Part shown: in pieces, positions 35,278 to 49,825 of the stretch
How positions within the stretch are numbered: position 1 is the stretch's first letter
Layout: each line of letters starts with the position of its first letter
Assembly (NCBI RefSeq): GCF_030272615.1
Contig: NC_081414.1
Coordinates: 766,552,483 to 766,616,482 of the forward strand
Reading direction: 5' to 3'
DNA length: 64,000 nucleotides
DNA from: Cryptomeria japonica
Lineage: Eukaryota; Streptophyta; Pinopsida; Cupressales; Cupressaceae
Position numbers and translations under genes: made by a program
Notes under the pieces: model-generated
The model's input: only the letters and a program-made list of their open reading frames with translations
The model's database searches: none
Told to the model about the DNA's origin: nothing

Positions 35278-35496
35278 ATGGAGGCGAGTAGAAGATCAGG
35301 CGCTGAACATTTTTCAGATGAGAAAAGTGGTGATAAAATAAAGATTGCGGCGGCTGTTCATAATACATGTGAAGAAGGAAAGTCAGAGGAGAAATCCGTG
35401 GTGAAAGAGGATGAAAGAGTGAAGGAAGCTCAACGCCCTGACGAAATTTTGGCTTTCAATCGATCGGTGCTCAAGACTGATTCACTGCTGGAATGA
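35278..35496 (+). CDS. Small hydrophilic protein, unknown, candidate host gene
   Basis: A 72-codon frame starting MEASRRSGAEHF and ending KTDSLLE. It is rich in E, K, D, S and R, with no membrane segment, no cysteine cluster and no recognised domain. I chose the ATG at 35,278 rather than the GTG one codon upstream. Support for a real gene: composition rises in GC over about 35,000-35,520 relative to AT-rich surroundings; a G-box (CACGTG) lies about 225 bp upstream, suggesting light or ABA control; and AATAAA lies about 50 bp past the stop. It could instead be the first exon of a longer gene, or a decayed fragment. I do not know its function. Confidence 0.4.
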   Translation: MEASRRSGAEHFSDEKSGDKIKIAAAVHNTCEEGKSEEKSVVKEDERVKEAQRPDEILAFNRSVLKTDSLLE

Positions 35497-37462
<1,966 letters not shown>

Positions 37463-37506
37463 CTTGTTTCCAGGCTGTACATGGCCGTACCAGGCCTGGA
37501 AACAAG
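37463..37506. repeat. Hairpin with 13-bp perfect outer stem
   Basis: CTTGTTTCCAGGC at 37,463-37,475 is the exact reverse complement of 37,494-37,506. The inner bases TGTAC and GTACCA extend the pairing with small mismatches around ATGGCC. Confidence 0.9.
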
Positions 37507-39435
37507 AGAAAAACTTCCAAGATCACAAAACAAGAGATTGAAAACAATGAAAATATGATACCAAAATGTTTCCAATACTTTCCAATTCCTTCGCCAACTT
37601 TTACATCCACTTATGAACGACCATTATAGAGGTTTTATAGCCTTTTAATCTTCACATGGAAGTTACAACTACCCAACTTCCTCTTATGGCCATACAATTT
37701 CCTATTTTGATCTTTTTACAACTTTTGAAAAGTTGCATTTTACAACTTTTACAACTTTTGACTCAAATGACTTTAAACCTTCAAAATAGCCTTCAAAACA
37801 TATTAGGATGGAATAATAATGTATTTTTGTCACCATTTTATCCCTCCAAGGATATTTTATACAAATTTTACCAAATGACTAATTCAAGAACTTATTAGGA
37901 CAACTTGGACAACTCATTACAATGGGCTCTTTTAGCCCTACATATTGATTCATATTGACTCAAAATGACATTACAAATGAAAATGTAATTGAATACTTAT
38001 GAATTGATTTTTATCCTCTTATAGACTTTTTTTATGCCTTTGTGTTAGGTGCTCCTGCACCATAGTCTATAGCAGATCACAAGTATTCGTCGTCCACTCG
38101 GCCCAAGGCTTCATGAATTTTGCTTGCAGAATAATAAAGGGGCTTTGAAACTAAATCCCCTGGAACATCCATGGGTGTGCTAGTGAAAAGAACATTGCTA
38201 ATATCAGAGGACCAATCTAATGACTTGAAGGCATTAGCAGGTGGATTAAATGAGAATATCAGAGGAACAATAAGAAATCAAGTGAACCATTTTCCTGGCT
38301 TCAAGGACTGATTGACTAGATGAAGCATTTAATTTATTAAACATTGTATTCTTGTAATGATGAACTTAATACAATCGGAGACAAGAATACAGATTCCTTG
38401 AAACTTGTAGAATTATGAATAGCTTCTGCAGTTTAAAGATTCCAAAACAAGAATCCAAAGAACCTTAGTAAATAACAAGAATGGAGCTACAAGCAGCACG
38501 TTGGCTCTGGCAAACTTTAGTCTAAATGTAAACTGAATGCTTGCAATTTGTGTATTCAATGGTAAACATTCTCTTTAATTCTTTCAAGCACAAATTACAA
38601 TCAAGGAATTTCATGAAATACAAAATAGAAAGGAAAAGTCATAATCATGAAATTTGGATAATTTCTTACACATAGAAACTAAACTAATCTCTTATTTCAC
38701 CCATTAAGTTTGGGTAGTCTCTTCTCTCCAAAATAAAGGTGAGCTTATATTGTCAAGCATATGAATAATTATCAAACTAAATTCCAATCCAATTAGAATA
38801 AAAAGAAAGTTTACAGAACTAACAAGAAGTTTTTAAATTCATATAATATTATAAAGAAACTACAAACTAACATTTTGAATCAGAAATCTAAGAACCCTCC
38901 TCTTGATAAAAAAAAATCAAAAGATGATCTAAAGAATTCACAAACTTGCCTTATCCTATCATTTTATAAACTTGGTCCCTTGTCTCTAATACATATCTTT
39001 TATCTTCTAGACTCATTTAGATTCTCATATGGAAGCTCTATAAGCTCCCTATATCATTCCTATGAATAGAATTTATCTCTCTTTGCATTGCTAGGACTCA
39101 AATATCATTATTACATGCATCTTCAAAATATTATGACTCAAAATCATTTTTGTTGATTCTCTTTATGTGTTTGCCTTATAATCCTCTGATAAATATCACT
39201 TAAACTTCCTACCTTCCTTGTATAACTTGGAATTGAAGCAAGACTGCCACTTGAAATTGAAGAACTAGATGAGAAGTTTCTTGCTAGATTCATAGCCCTT
39301 GAAACTAAAATATTAGTGGACTGTTCATAATAAATATAATCAATAATACCACCATTCAAAATAGTTTTTGACTTCTTAAAGTGGATTTTTTGACTACCAT
39401 AAACTGCCCCCCCCACCTCGTAAAACAATCTACTC
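37507..39435. other. Intergenic region, no gene recognised
   Basis: AT-rich DNA with only short unsupported frames. A C-rich run (CCCCCCACC) at about 39,407 is the only compositional feature. Confidence 0.5.
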
Positions 39436-40500
39436 TTTTTTTTTTTTGTAAACTAAAAGAGGGGCAAAAATTTATTCAAAACAAAGAGAAATACAAATAA
39501 ATAAGGCCAACAACCCAACAAAGAAACAACACTACATAGCCTTATCGAAATCCACTAACTGTTGTAACTAATGAGACAATTGCAAAGGTAATTGACGATG
39601 ATCCAAAATATTTCAACCTGGAGTATGATCAGAGGCCCAATTGGCCAGGCAATCTGCCACTCCATTCCATTCTCTAGGGATTTGTATAAAAGTAATGGAT
39701 TCTAGAGAATCACACAACTAAAGAATTTGCCTAATAACCAGAGCTAGATGTCAACTAACATCATCTAAGCAATTATCCTTCAACAAAGTAACCACCACCT
39801 GAAAATCAAATTCACAAATAATCCGTTGCTACTTGCTAGCCAAGAACACAACTATGCTCCACAACACACAAAATGACAAGATTAGCCATATAATTATTCA
39901 TGTGAGGACCATTATAAATGGAGAAAATAAATTGGACAAACCCGAAGCTATCCTTGAGGAGGGGACCAATGACCCTCCCGACTTATCTTCCACAAAGGAT
40001 GTTGACATATGTTCCTCAAGATTTGGCGACTTCTCACCTCATGAAAAGGATCATCTCCTTAAAGAGGAAAATTCAAACAATTATAGATATCAACCTTACT
40101 TGAATCTACACCTCCAAAAAAATCACATTTAGCCAAAATCATCTCTTGGATAGAATGAATAATTACCCCCCACACATGCTGAACAACCATACGAGTATCT
40201 TGAAAAATATTACGATTTTTCTCCAACCAAATATGCCAAAGAATGAAAGTTGGGCCAAGAACCCAAGCCACTAGAAGAAAAGAGGTCTTAACTAGAAGCT
40301 TACCCCAACAGACCCAAAAATCAACCAAAGATGAAACATGCCAGCAAGACGGGTTCCACAATCCCCACTAGGAGTGCCAAATCTCCCGCGAGAAAGAGCA
40401 ATGGAACAAAATATGAGACACACACTCCTCACTCATGCAACACAAATCACACATGGAGGGACCATGGAAACCTCGCTTACACAAGTTATCCCAAGTTATT
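39436..40500 (-). mobile_element. 5'-truncated LINE (L1-like), 3' part of ORF2
   Basis: Read leftward: LTWDNLCKRGFHGPSMC with following cysteines and HILFHCSFSREIW, the zf-RVT zinc region after the reverse transcriptase. WHIWLEKNRNIFQD and IIHSIQEMILAK follow (40,059-40,361), then an RNase H-like end with VADCLANWASDH (about 39,625). Several stops break it. It ends in a poly(A) on the minus strand (T run at 39,436-39,447). The 5' part with the RT core is absent, as usual for truncated LINE copies. Confidence 0.82.
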
Positions 40501-41228
40501 TCTTACTTTTAATCTACAATCCCTTTCAAAGTGACCATACATGTTACAATGATAATGCTAAAAATTTCTCTTACCAAATCTACCTCTACCTCTTCCTAGA
40601 ATAATTTTCATTTTGGCTTCTACATTGGCCTTGGTTTCTTTTGGTGCTAGTGTTGGCATCTTCGTTCTTTGTAATTTGTAACTTGAAGGAAAAAAAATTC
40701 TCATCACTTTCTCTAAATGAATATTTTAATCTTTTTTTCATGAAATATAAGAGATGCAACTAGATGAATATTTCAATCCTTTTTCAAGGCTTTCTCAACT
40801 ATATTTCTACCTACAATTTTCTGAAATAGGATTTTAATTTAAAGCTATTTGAATATGGAATTAAGATGAAGCATTCTTCTTCTTAGCCTCCTTTTTAGGT
40901 ACTCTATTATTTGTTATAAGGCTGTTTCAAAAAGTCATTATCTTATACACCAATAATTATAATCACTTCCATAAAATTCTAAAATGACACAGAATTAAAA
41001 TTTGACGTGGATGTGGTCAACACAAAATTAAGAGGAAGTGGGCCGACCAACCAAGATGGTGGACATTGATGTGATCAACACAGGGGTTGTAGGCAGTGCA
41101 ACCAAGGTGGCGACCACACTGGTGGTTGTGGAAGGGGCCATGGCAGAGCTGGGGGTCATGGACACCGAGGTGGTGGCAATTGCAATCAGCCCTCCCCAAC
41201 CCTTCTCCCTAAGATACCCAAGATCATA
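40501..41228. other. Intergenic; GC-rich stretch 41,030-41,215
   Basis: Mostly AT-rich. From about 41,040 one + strand frame reads GGCGRGHGRAGGHGHRGGGN, a glycine/arginine/histidine-rich segment like the RGG-type linkers near Copia Gag zinc knuckles. It may be a gag scrap, but overlapping frames on both strands are open and it is only about 180 bp. Confidence 0.35.
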
Positions 41229-42992
41229 GTTGAATTTTTATTTTGCTGAGTACTCTTAGACCAGGGTCCAACTCCACAGAGCTCTTACAAGATATTAGTC
41301 TAAATGATGTAAATGTAATGGTATTTTGTGTATGAGCTACAACTCAGTCTATCTATGTAGTGTTTCATTTTGTTTAATATAAATTTGTTTGTCTATTTTG
41401 TTGCCCCTTGTTTCCTACAAAATGGTATCAGAGCTAAAGGTCAAGAGTGGAAAATGCTATTATTCTTCTCCATTTTGTCTTTCCTTTGTTAAGTGTACTA
41501 CTCTATGAGTACTCTAGTTTGCAGCTAGTGCATTGCTCTATTTCTCTGTGCTTTTTTACAACCATTTAGCAGAGTTCTTCTTTTTCAACTCCTTGTGCAT
41601 TTTCTTGTGTTAAACTACCAACACCAACATGGATTGGCTAGTGTAGAACCCAAGCTATATTGGGTAGTGTTGTTTTTTTGTAAATGAGCAAGATTGAGTG
41701 TCATTCAGTCTTTTGGTGGTTTGAATTTGTAAATGATTTGTGAAAAGGCAAAATCTTTTAGGAGTGTGCTAAGCTTCGGAAGGAAATCGCCCATTTTGAC
41801 TGTGGCAAAGAGTAAGTTGCTCCAATAGGCAAAGTACAACAACCAATAGTGTAGATGAAAATTTCTTGAGTGAAGTGTCTAGCATCACAACATTTTTGGA
41901 AAAGCTTTCAACAAGGAAGAAGGAAGTTGCATACATAATATGAGCTACATGTGTAGAAGAAAAAGTCAAAGCAATCAAAGAGATGGAGTCACAGGTTGTG
42001 AAAAAAGCTTATCAAAGCCCAATCAGTGCAAAGGAGTTGGTTTCTACCAAGGGATGATTTCGAAGGTCACTAGAGGGAAGTGTCCAACATGGCATTATTG
42101 GTTCTAATCATCACTGCCAAAGAGATAGAAGTCTGTAAGATTTGTAAAAGGCATCAAAGTAATTTTTGAAGCCGTCAAAGATGAAGTAAGAGATAGCTGT
42201 TAAAAGTGTTTCTAATGTTTCAACCAGAGCAGGCTCGAGTGGAGTGAAAGCATGGAAGTTTGAAGAAATCACCAAAGTGAAAAAAAAAAGTGAATCACTA
42301 CCAGTTTGACTCTATGGGAGATGTTGATAAAACAAGCGAATCACACTTGATCCTATGATGTAATGGTTAAGAAAAGGGCCAGATCTCATGGTTAGAGCAT
42401 CCCAACAACATCATGGGGTTTCCTAGATTTGATCTCTAGTATTTGAAGAATTTAGATGCCGAAGAATCAGTGAAAGAAGTGAAGAAGGAAATTGAAATTA
42501 ATGGAATTGGTAGATGTGATTAAGGGAAAGTGTTGGAGATAATCCCAACTACCCCAGCTCTATTGTGTCCTCCATATCCTCCGTATATCGAAGAAAATTT
42601 TTCAACTCATGTCCTTTGTATCCTCCAATTTGTAGGCTTATCTCTCAACATTACATATGAGCATTCAAAACATATTTTGGCACGATTTGGTTGAGCTCCT
42701 CAACTTGTCCAACATCACATCAACAAGTTTCACATGATTTATGGGTTGTTTAGAATATATTACTTTATTCTCTCCATCATAGATGTATAGCTCTATATAT
42801 TGTTGAATCTATATTTTCCTAAGTACTCTCAGAGAAGGGTCCAACTCCGTAGAGCTATTAGAAGATATTAGTCTAAATGATGTAAATGTAATGGTATTTT
42901 GTGTATGATTTGCAACTTAGTCAGTCTATGTAGTGTTTCATTTTGTTTAATATAATTTTTATTGTCTATTTTTCTGCTCCCTGTTTCCCACA
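41229..42992 (+). mobile_element. Short non-autonomous Copia-like LTR element
   Basis: The 3' LTR is 42,531-42,992 (462 bp, TGTTGGAG...CCCACA), preceded by the purine tract TAAGGGAAAG. The last 190 bases of a 5' LTR lie at 41,229-41,419 and are followed by TGGTATCAGAGC at 41,423-41,434. The internal region of about 1.1 kb has no retroelement protein. The left part of the 5' LTR is missing or replaced, so the element is truncated. The size suits a TRIM/LARD-like derivative mobilised by autonomous Copia elements. Confidence 0.78.
42531..42992 (+). repeat. 3' LTR of the short non-autonomous element
   Basis: Its final 190 bases match 41,229-41,419 (GTACTCTYAGA, AGATATTAGTCTAAATGATG). TG...CA ends are present. 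Confidence 0.82.
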
Positions 42993-43222
42993 ATAAGGAA
43001 ATACTTTCCCGAGAAGAGATTTACTGGTGTGATAAAACCTACGAAGATTGGTTGAAAGATGGGGACTCAAACACTAATTTTTTTCTTGCAGTTGCAAAAT
43101 ATAGAAGAATGAGAAATAAAATAGTCGAAATAAAAAAAGTAGATGGTACAGATGCCTCAAATTGGCAAGAGATTGAAGAAGCGATAATTTTTTTTAAAGG
43201 ACTCCTGGGCTGTGAGGGGTGA
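42993..43222 (+). pseudogene. LINE ORF2 fragment upstream of the RT core
   Basis: The frame NKEILSREEIYWCDKTYEDW, then LKDGDSNTNFFLAVAKYRRM and NKIVEIKKVDG, is the conserved segment just before the RT domain of plant L1-like LINEs (usual form: W-L-K-x-G-D-x-N-T-x-F-F). It begins exactly at the end of the non-autonomous element's LTR, which therefore inserted into, or recombined with, a LINE. The frame stops near 43,220. Confidence 0.75.
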
Positions 43223-43974
43223 CTCCCTACTCGACACCTTGTTCATGAGGATATAACCATTCCAAATCTCATAATATATGAAGACAATAACATGCTCACA
43301 ACAACAGTCACAAAAGAGGAGGTAATACCTAAGGAATTCTCTTTGTAATCTCAATTATTAAGTAATTTGCCATTTGCATTTTTTCATGTAGAATATAATT
43401 ATCTTCTTATAATTGAATTCTCTTGTGCTTTCATAGAAGTTCCTAGATCTTTGCTCATTACAATCTTCAACCAAATATTGCATGGCATAAAATATTCTAT
43501 ATCTTACATGTTATTAGATCTTGTGGGATTATTTCTTGTAAGTCTTAATTGAGAGATCTAAGTTGCAATATTGTTAGATCTTAAACTTGGTTGAGTATTC
43601 TCTTCTCTTGTATCAAATAATGATGTGGAGAACAGAAAAATTGATAAAATTATCATATTTGAGGGGGTCTCCCTGAATGTGTTTTTGTAAGTAGTGGGTT
43701 CACTTTGGAGCTTGTTGATGTAAATTTTAGTTCACTGTTGAGTTCTAGTGTCCAAGAAAGTTAGTTTCTTTTTTTGATATGTCCAAATTAGATATGTGAG
43801 GCCAAATCTACAAGAGTTTGAAGTTGGGAGGTGGTTTCCAAATCCAAAAGGAGTTCTAGCAAGATCCTATATCTTGCTATATCTAGCTCCACCCTAGTTT
43901 CTTCTTCCACTCATAAGGTTTTCTTATCCTCACAGATCCCATTTATCAAAATTAGTGAGGGATTTTATGCCTCT
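43223..43974. other. Intergenic region, no gene recognised
   Basis: AT-rich DNA up to the point where similarity to window position 1 begins. Confidence 0.5.
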
Positions 43975-44257
43975 TAGTTCTTCTATATCCCTCATAAATT
44001 TTAACCTACACAAAAAGTTCTTAGATTGGCTACCTCATAGGTAAATTGTGAATTTTGTTTGCTATTCTATAATCCTCATATATCCTATTCTCTTGGTTAC
44101 CCTTGTAGATATTTATATTTAGTCTCCTCAAAATCCTCATAAACTTAATCTTCGATATTAGACAAGTCATCTCTACACTAAATTGTATATTTTTCAATTA
44201 CACACCTATCTAAAATTTGATCAAATGCAACATTTAATTATTTATATTCTAGCTATT

Positions 44258-45415
44258 CTGGGTGTCGTTGGAGGAATGTTTTGCCCAATTCGGGCAGTAC
44301 GGTACAAAATTTTCAAATCTGAATATTTTTTTTTTCAAAAAAAAAGGGTGTTTTAATTTATTTTAAAAAAATAAAAATATTTTTGGGGGTTCGTAGACCC
44401 CCCTTGTCCCGCCGTACTTTTCTACAGGCTTTGCAGGTCCATGCAGCATTCGGTGACCTCCACCGCCACGTCCACAACAACTGTTACCCTGCCAGCCATC
44501 GACAGACCCTGCTCCGACAGCCTTGACTGCGTAGTCGTTCTGGCCATCGACGACCAGCCACCGACGTCCGCAGTCACTGCTGGCCCTCCGACCGACTTCC
44601 GGCTACCATCGGAAGACCTCTAACGACCGCCGTCAGCAGTCCAGTCGACTGCCACGCAGACAGCGGACCCACCTCTGCTTGCCACACAGGTAGCCCGATC
44701 TAGTTACCTGCCACATCACTCGCAGGTGCCCAGTCAATGCCACCTAGCATTTTTTGCATAGTCAGTATTTTTTGAAAATTTTTTAGACCCCTCTCCGTTG
44801 AGCAGTTTGGATTTTTGTGTCAACTTTGGAGGCTCATAACTTGCTCAATTTTGCTCCTTTTTGGGTGCAATTTTTTTTTATTTGGCCTAATTTTTTGTGC
44901 TCTTTGTAGTGGTGTAGTTATTTTCTGATTTTGGTGCACAAGTTTTTCAAAATTTTTGGATTCTCTTAGCTGTACCTGTCCAATCCTAAATTTTGCAACT
45001 TCAAAGGCTTCGTTTGAGCTCATACGACCTCCTATTCAGGTGCCGTTTTTTTTGAAAGTGCATATTTTTCATCTACTTTCATAATATATGATTATTTTTT
45101 AGAGATTTTGAGTGGATATTGTACTTTCAGAGATTGGTCATTTTTGGCCTACTTGGTACTTGTAAATTGCTTGGATCTTAGCTTAGATCTCTTGCATTAT
45201 TAGTTTGAGTCTCCTTTGGCCTTATTGAGGTAGTTGTAAAGTTTAAATCAAAAGTCCACTTTTCCATTTTTTGCAAGTGGCACATTGTACACGCACTAAA
45301 TATAAAGTGCCAAATCATCATTTGGGGGGGGGGGGGTTCTTTGATTGAGTGAATTTGAGGGGGTGTCTTGTGTGGCTGTGCCTGTCTTTCCTTGTGCTCT
45401 TTCATTTTTGTCACA
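44258..45415 (+). other. Outer Copia leader, copy 2 (LTR deleted)
   Basis: Matches 1,435-2,607 including the GC-rich island. It has no LTR or primer site, so this copy could not be transcribed or replicated as a retroelement. Confidence 0.88.
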
Positions 45416-45934
45416 ATGAGTCCTCATAAATTTCCACAACATAATTATGCATCATGGAAAATTAAAGTATGGAGCAAATTAATGGAAAAAGGTCTCACAC
45501 ATTACATAGATGGAACAATAGCAACACCACCTGATCCTAAGCCTGATCCTAATGCTCAGTTAGAATGTCTCACTAAGAATTGCATGGCTCTTGGAACTTT
45601 GCGTAAGTATGTATCAGGTGATCTTATTTTTCACATTGAGAAGTGTATTACAATAAAAGAGGCTTGGGATATGTTTTAGAAATTGTATGGTCAAGTTGAT
45701 GAAATCAGAGGTTACAAGATTGACAATGAGCTCACCAACATGGATCCCAAAATTTTTGATACAATCCAAGATTATGTCACCAAAACAAATGAGCTAAGAG
45801 AAAAACTTAAGGATTGTGGAATTGACAAAAAGGATGCGCAGTTGATATTCAACTTGTTGGACAAGCTAGTACCAAAATATGCAGCATTTGTTTCAAGCTT
45901 CCAAGCTCATTGTTTGACAGTGGGGAGTTCCTAC
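45416..45934 (+). pseudogene. gag: Outer Copia gag, N-terminal part, copy 2
   Basis: Same protein as 2,608-3,126 with a few substitutions. CAG (Q) in copy 1 is TAG at 45,677-45,679 here (after AWDMF), a nonsense change private to this copy. It ends at the same insertion point of the inner Copia. Confidence 0.85.
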
Positions 45935-47356
45935 TGATGAATAATGATGAACAACAAATACCCTAACTGACACTGAGAGGGGGGGGGTGAATCAATACAT
46001 ACAAAAACTTATCAACAACTTATCAAGTTAAAACCTAACCGGTTGTCTTCATCACTGAAATTAACCATGGCAATACCGGTTAAACACAGTAAGACTTCAG
46101 ACAACTAAACCAGTAAAAATGAATACTTCAAATATCATTCAACACTTGATAGCTACTTCACTAGTATACATATGCATGTGTTGTATCAGTAATACCATAA
46201 CCATTAGCTTTGCATGCATAATCACTTAGACAAAGACTGGACAATCATCACATGAAAAGTGCACAACTCATAACACACAGATTTTTCACGTGGAAACCCA
46301 AATGGGAAAAACCATAGTGGGGATGAATACCCACAAGCATGTTTTTGAACTCTTTTGAAGCTCGCTCTGTTAGGAGCCTAGTCCGGTTAAAGACTTTACA
46401 ATAAGGTTCTGCTAGGAACTGATCCTGTTAAAGATCACCCGGTTAAGGGATGGCTATATACCCTGTTAAAGGTTGAAACCCTGTTAAAGGTTACTTTGCT
46501 AGAGGATTTAAAGAAATCAATGAACTTGAGTCACCTGGTTAGAGGTTTTACAATAAGCCTATTAAAGCTACTTGAAAAAGGGATTTTCCTACTATAGAAA
46601 TGGTTAGAAGACAACAGGTAAATCTCTGATTTGATAACAACACTACATGCTAATGCAGATCCTTTTTAGCTCCTCTACTCTGCAATCACACTCTGCAGTT
46701 TTCTACTCACTATTCTGGCAAGTATCTCATCACTCGGATACAAACACAACATTTGCCAACAACTTACACTAACAAACATCATCAACCTTATAGACAAGAA
46801 TTAGGTTGGTAACATAAACCCTAAACCCTAAGCATTTTAGGTTTATAATTACAAGCTGTCCAATCCTGATAGTCTAAACAATTTTCATAGAATAAAACAA
46901 TCTCAAACAGATCACAAGTCATTCTGCATAGTCCATTCTCCATAGCATGTGGGAATCAATAACCCATCATGCTCTCTTCACATACCGTTAATAAAAATGT
47001 TCATTCTTGAGGTAGACATTTAATGCAATCGATCTTCACATGCAAGATCCTCAAGGAAATACTTCATGTGCACAAAAATGATGTGGCATCTCGATCTCAT
47101 CCTTATCTCTTAGCTAACTCATCACATAATGTCACCGATTGCATCACAAAAGCTAGATTGCCAAACCAAAAACCCTAGAGCTGAGACTACCAACCGGTAG
47201 TCACACTTAGTGCAACCTTGACATCGGTTCACTTCATCTCTTCATACTGATTCTCCAACTTCTTCCAATCTTCATACTGGTTCTCTTGCACTTATTGACA
47301 TAAATGACAACATACATTATCATTATATCATCATACCAGTTCATCATATGCCAACA
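45935..47356 (-). repeat. 3' LTR of inner Copia, copy 2
   Basis: 1,422 bp, uninterrupted. It shows the empty site for the solo LTR found at 3,658 in copy 1 (TATACCCTGTTAAAGG near 46,456). Confidence 0.92.
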
Positions 47357-47632
47357 ATCTCCCCCTTTGGCATTGATGGCAATGCTGAGTGTAGCATTGC
47401 AATTAAAAATATCATAGACCAGTGCAGCTATAACATATATCCTCATCATCAGATATCTTCTCTCATATCATACATCATCCGATATCTTCTCCCCCTTTGA
47501 CAACAATGCCAAAGTGGAGGCACAAGCTCCCATACTCCACTATGCTGCTCCCCCTATGGAGTAGTATCCTTCAACACATCAATCCTGAAAGATTTGTCAC
47601 TGTAATACCTGACCGATGTGGAGCACACATTT

Positions 47633-48844
47633 TTAATTCACTTCATGAAGGGGTAGAACCCCTAATTCACCTCTCAAATAGGTAAATGTAGTCTTCGGTA
47701 AGGGCTTAGTGAATATGTTTGCTAGCTGCTCCTTATTGGAAACATTTTCTAATACAACCTCTTTGTTTTGAACCTTCTCTCTCAAGAAATGATACTTGAG
47801 CTCAATGTGCTTAGTTCTAGTATGCAATACTGGATTCTTGTAAATATTTATTGCACTTGTGTTGTCACAAAATATACTCATCGGTTCAGATATAGGTTCT
47901 TTGAAACCATCCAATACATGTTTCATCCAGATTGCTTGAGTGCAGCTCATAAATGATGCCACATACTCCACTTTGGTTGTAGACTGGGAAGTACAACTTT
48001 GCTTCTTACTTGTCCATGAGACTAGTCTTCCACCAAGAAAGAACGCTCCACTAGTTGTGCTCTTCCGTTCGTCCACATTACCTACCCAATCTGCATTGGT
48101 AAATAGCTTGAGAGTAAAATCACCATTGTATGGATACCACAATCCATAATCAACTATCCCTTTCAGGTATCTAAGAATCCTCTTGACTGCTACCAAGTGG
48201 GATTCTCTTGGACTTTTCTGAAAATAGGCCACAATGCCCACTGCATGAGCAATATCTGGTCTGTTGTGTACCACATAGTGCAACTTACCGATCATTGACT
48301 GATACTCCTTCTCATTCACTAACGTTGAATCATCTTCCTTGGTCAATTTACAACCGGTCACCATCAGTGTACCAACTGGTTTTAGCTCCTCCATGCCAAA
48401 GGTCTTCAATACCTTTTTGACATACTTGGACTGGGTAATAAAGATTCCATCTTTCATCTGCTGAATCTGTAGACCAATGAAGAACTTTATCTCTCCAATG
48501 AGAGACATCTCAAACTCTTTCTTCATTTCATGTATAAATGCATGGCTCATTTCATCATCTCCTCCAAAGATTATGTCATCTACAAACACTTCACAGATCA
48601 AAATCTGATTACCTTCAGATTTCAAGTAGATGTTGCTATCCTCACTTGTTCTCTGAAATCCTATCTTCACAAGATGAGAGTGTAATAATTCATACCATGC
48701 CCTTGGTGCTTGTTTCAATCCATATAGGGCCTTGTGTAATCTACACACCATGTTACTATCTTTTGATAAGGCAAACCCATCCGGTTGCTCAATATACACT
48801 TCCTCTTCTAGGATTCCATTGAAGAGCATAGACTTCAAATCCAT
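47633..48844 (-). pseudogene. pol: Inner Copia reverse transcriptase-RNase H, copy 2
   Basis: The longest intact stretch of this family: 403 codons from MDLKSMLFNG to LPLHEVN without a stop. It shows [14 protein letters not shown], the active site FVDDIIFGG, FFIGLQIQQ, KLFTNADWVG (RNase H; the usual D-A-D-W is N-A-D-W here), TSKKQSCTSQS and HTRTKHIELKYH. A TAG just upstream (48,845-48,847, VY-stop-MDLKS) is shared with copy 1. With frames open but the catalytic RNase H start altered and upstream stops fixed, it is a decaying copy, not a functional enzyme. Confidence 0.87.
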
Positions 48845-48847
48845 CTA

Positions 48848-49775
48848 GTATACCTTGAATCCCTTAAATGCTGCAAATGCAATTAGCATTTGTACACCTT
48901 CTAGTCTAGCCACTGGGGAAAATGTTTCTCCATAGTCTTCTCCCTCTTCCTGAGCATATCCCTTGCATACAAGTCTTGCCTTGTTCCTTACAACTGTGCC
49001 TTCTTCATTTAGCTTATTCCTAAAGACTCATTTGGTACCTATGACATTCTTGTGTTCCGGTCTGGGTACGAAAGACCATGTTGCATTCTTTTCTATCTGG
49101 TCTAGAACCTCTTCCATTACCTTAATCCAATCTTCATCTGTAAGTGCCTCTCTATTAGTCTTAGGCTCAAATTCAGAAATCATGCAAGAGTTCTCTTTCA
49201 CCTTTCTTCTTGTGAGTATCCTTGCATCTTTATCTCCTATGATCTTCTTTAGATCATGATGTAGTTTCACATATATAGGAATGACTCTAGTTGGTTCTAC
49301 TTTCTTTTCCTCTTCTTCTTCACCTATTGCAGCTTCTACCGATACAGGAACACTGAGGTCTTTGCTTGTTTCTTTTTTAGCCGGTTCCCAGAAGGCTACA
49401 CCTAGTTCATCTTCCACTTGTTCGCTGCAGGTTTCCTCAGGCTCTTCAGGGGATTCATCAACCTTGACATTGATATTCTCAACAATTTTCTATGTCCTAT
49501 TGTTGTAGCACTTGAGAGCTTTTCTCTTAGTGGGATATCCCAGAAATATTCCTTCATCACATTTATCATCGAACTTGCTCAGATGCTCACCTCTCTTGAT
49601 GTAACACTTACTGCCAAATACTTTAAAATAAATCATAGTGGGAGTCTTCCCAGTCGAGTACTCATAAGGGGTTTTAACTTTGCCTTTCTTGATGAGTACC
49701 TGGTTCATAGTATAGACTGCAGTGCTCACCTCTTCTCTCCAAAAATTGTGAGCAACCTTTCCTTGGATCAACATT
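48848..49775 (-). pseudogene. pol: Inner Copia integrase C-terminus and linker to RT, copy 2
   Basis: Covers MLIQGKVAHNFWREEVSTAV to GSKCYIKRGEHLSKF (integrase C-terminal part, 49,490-49,774), then an acidic linker (VSVEAAIGEEEEEKK) ending at IGTK-stop near 49,028, and the RT start up to the stop at 48,845. Its breakpoints match copy 1. Confidence 0.82.
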
Positions 49776-49825
49776 GTTCTGGCTGCTTCAACTATAGTCT
49801 TGTTATTCCTTTCTACTATGCCATT

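Noticed and set aside
41038-41229. 63-codon plus-strand frame with V/A/T-rich sequence
   Set aside because: A glycine-rich frame in another register looks more gag-like; neither is long enough to support a gene.
42340-42450. Second tRNA-box-like stretch in the short Copia element
   Set aside because: Similar weak match (ATGTAATGGTTAAG, TTTGATCTCTAG); no boundaries, could be chance.
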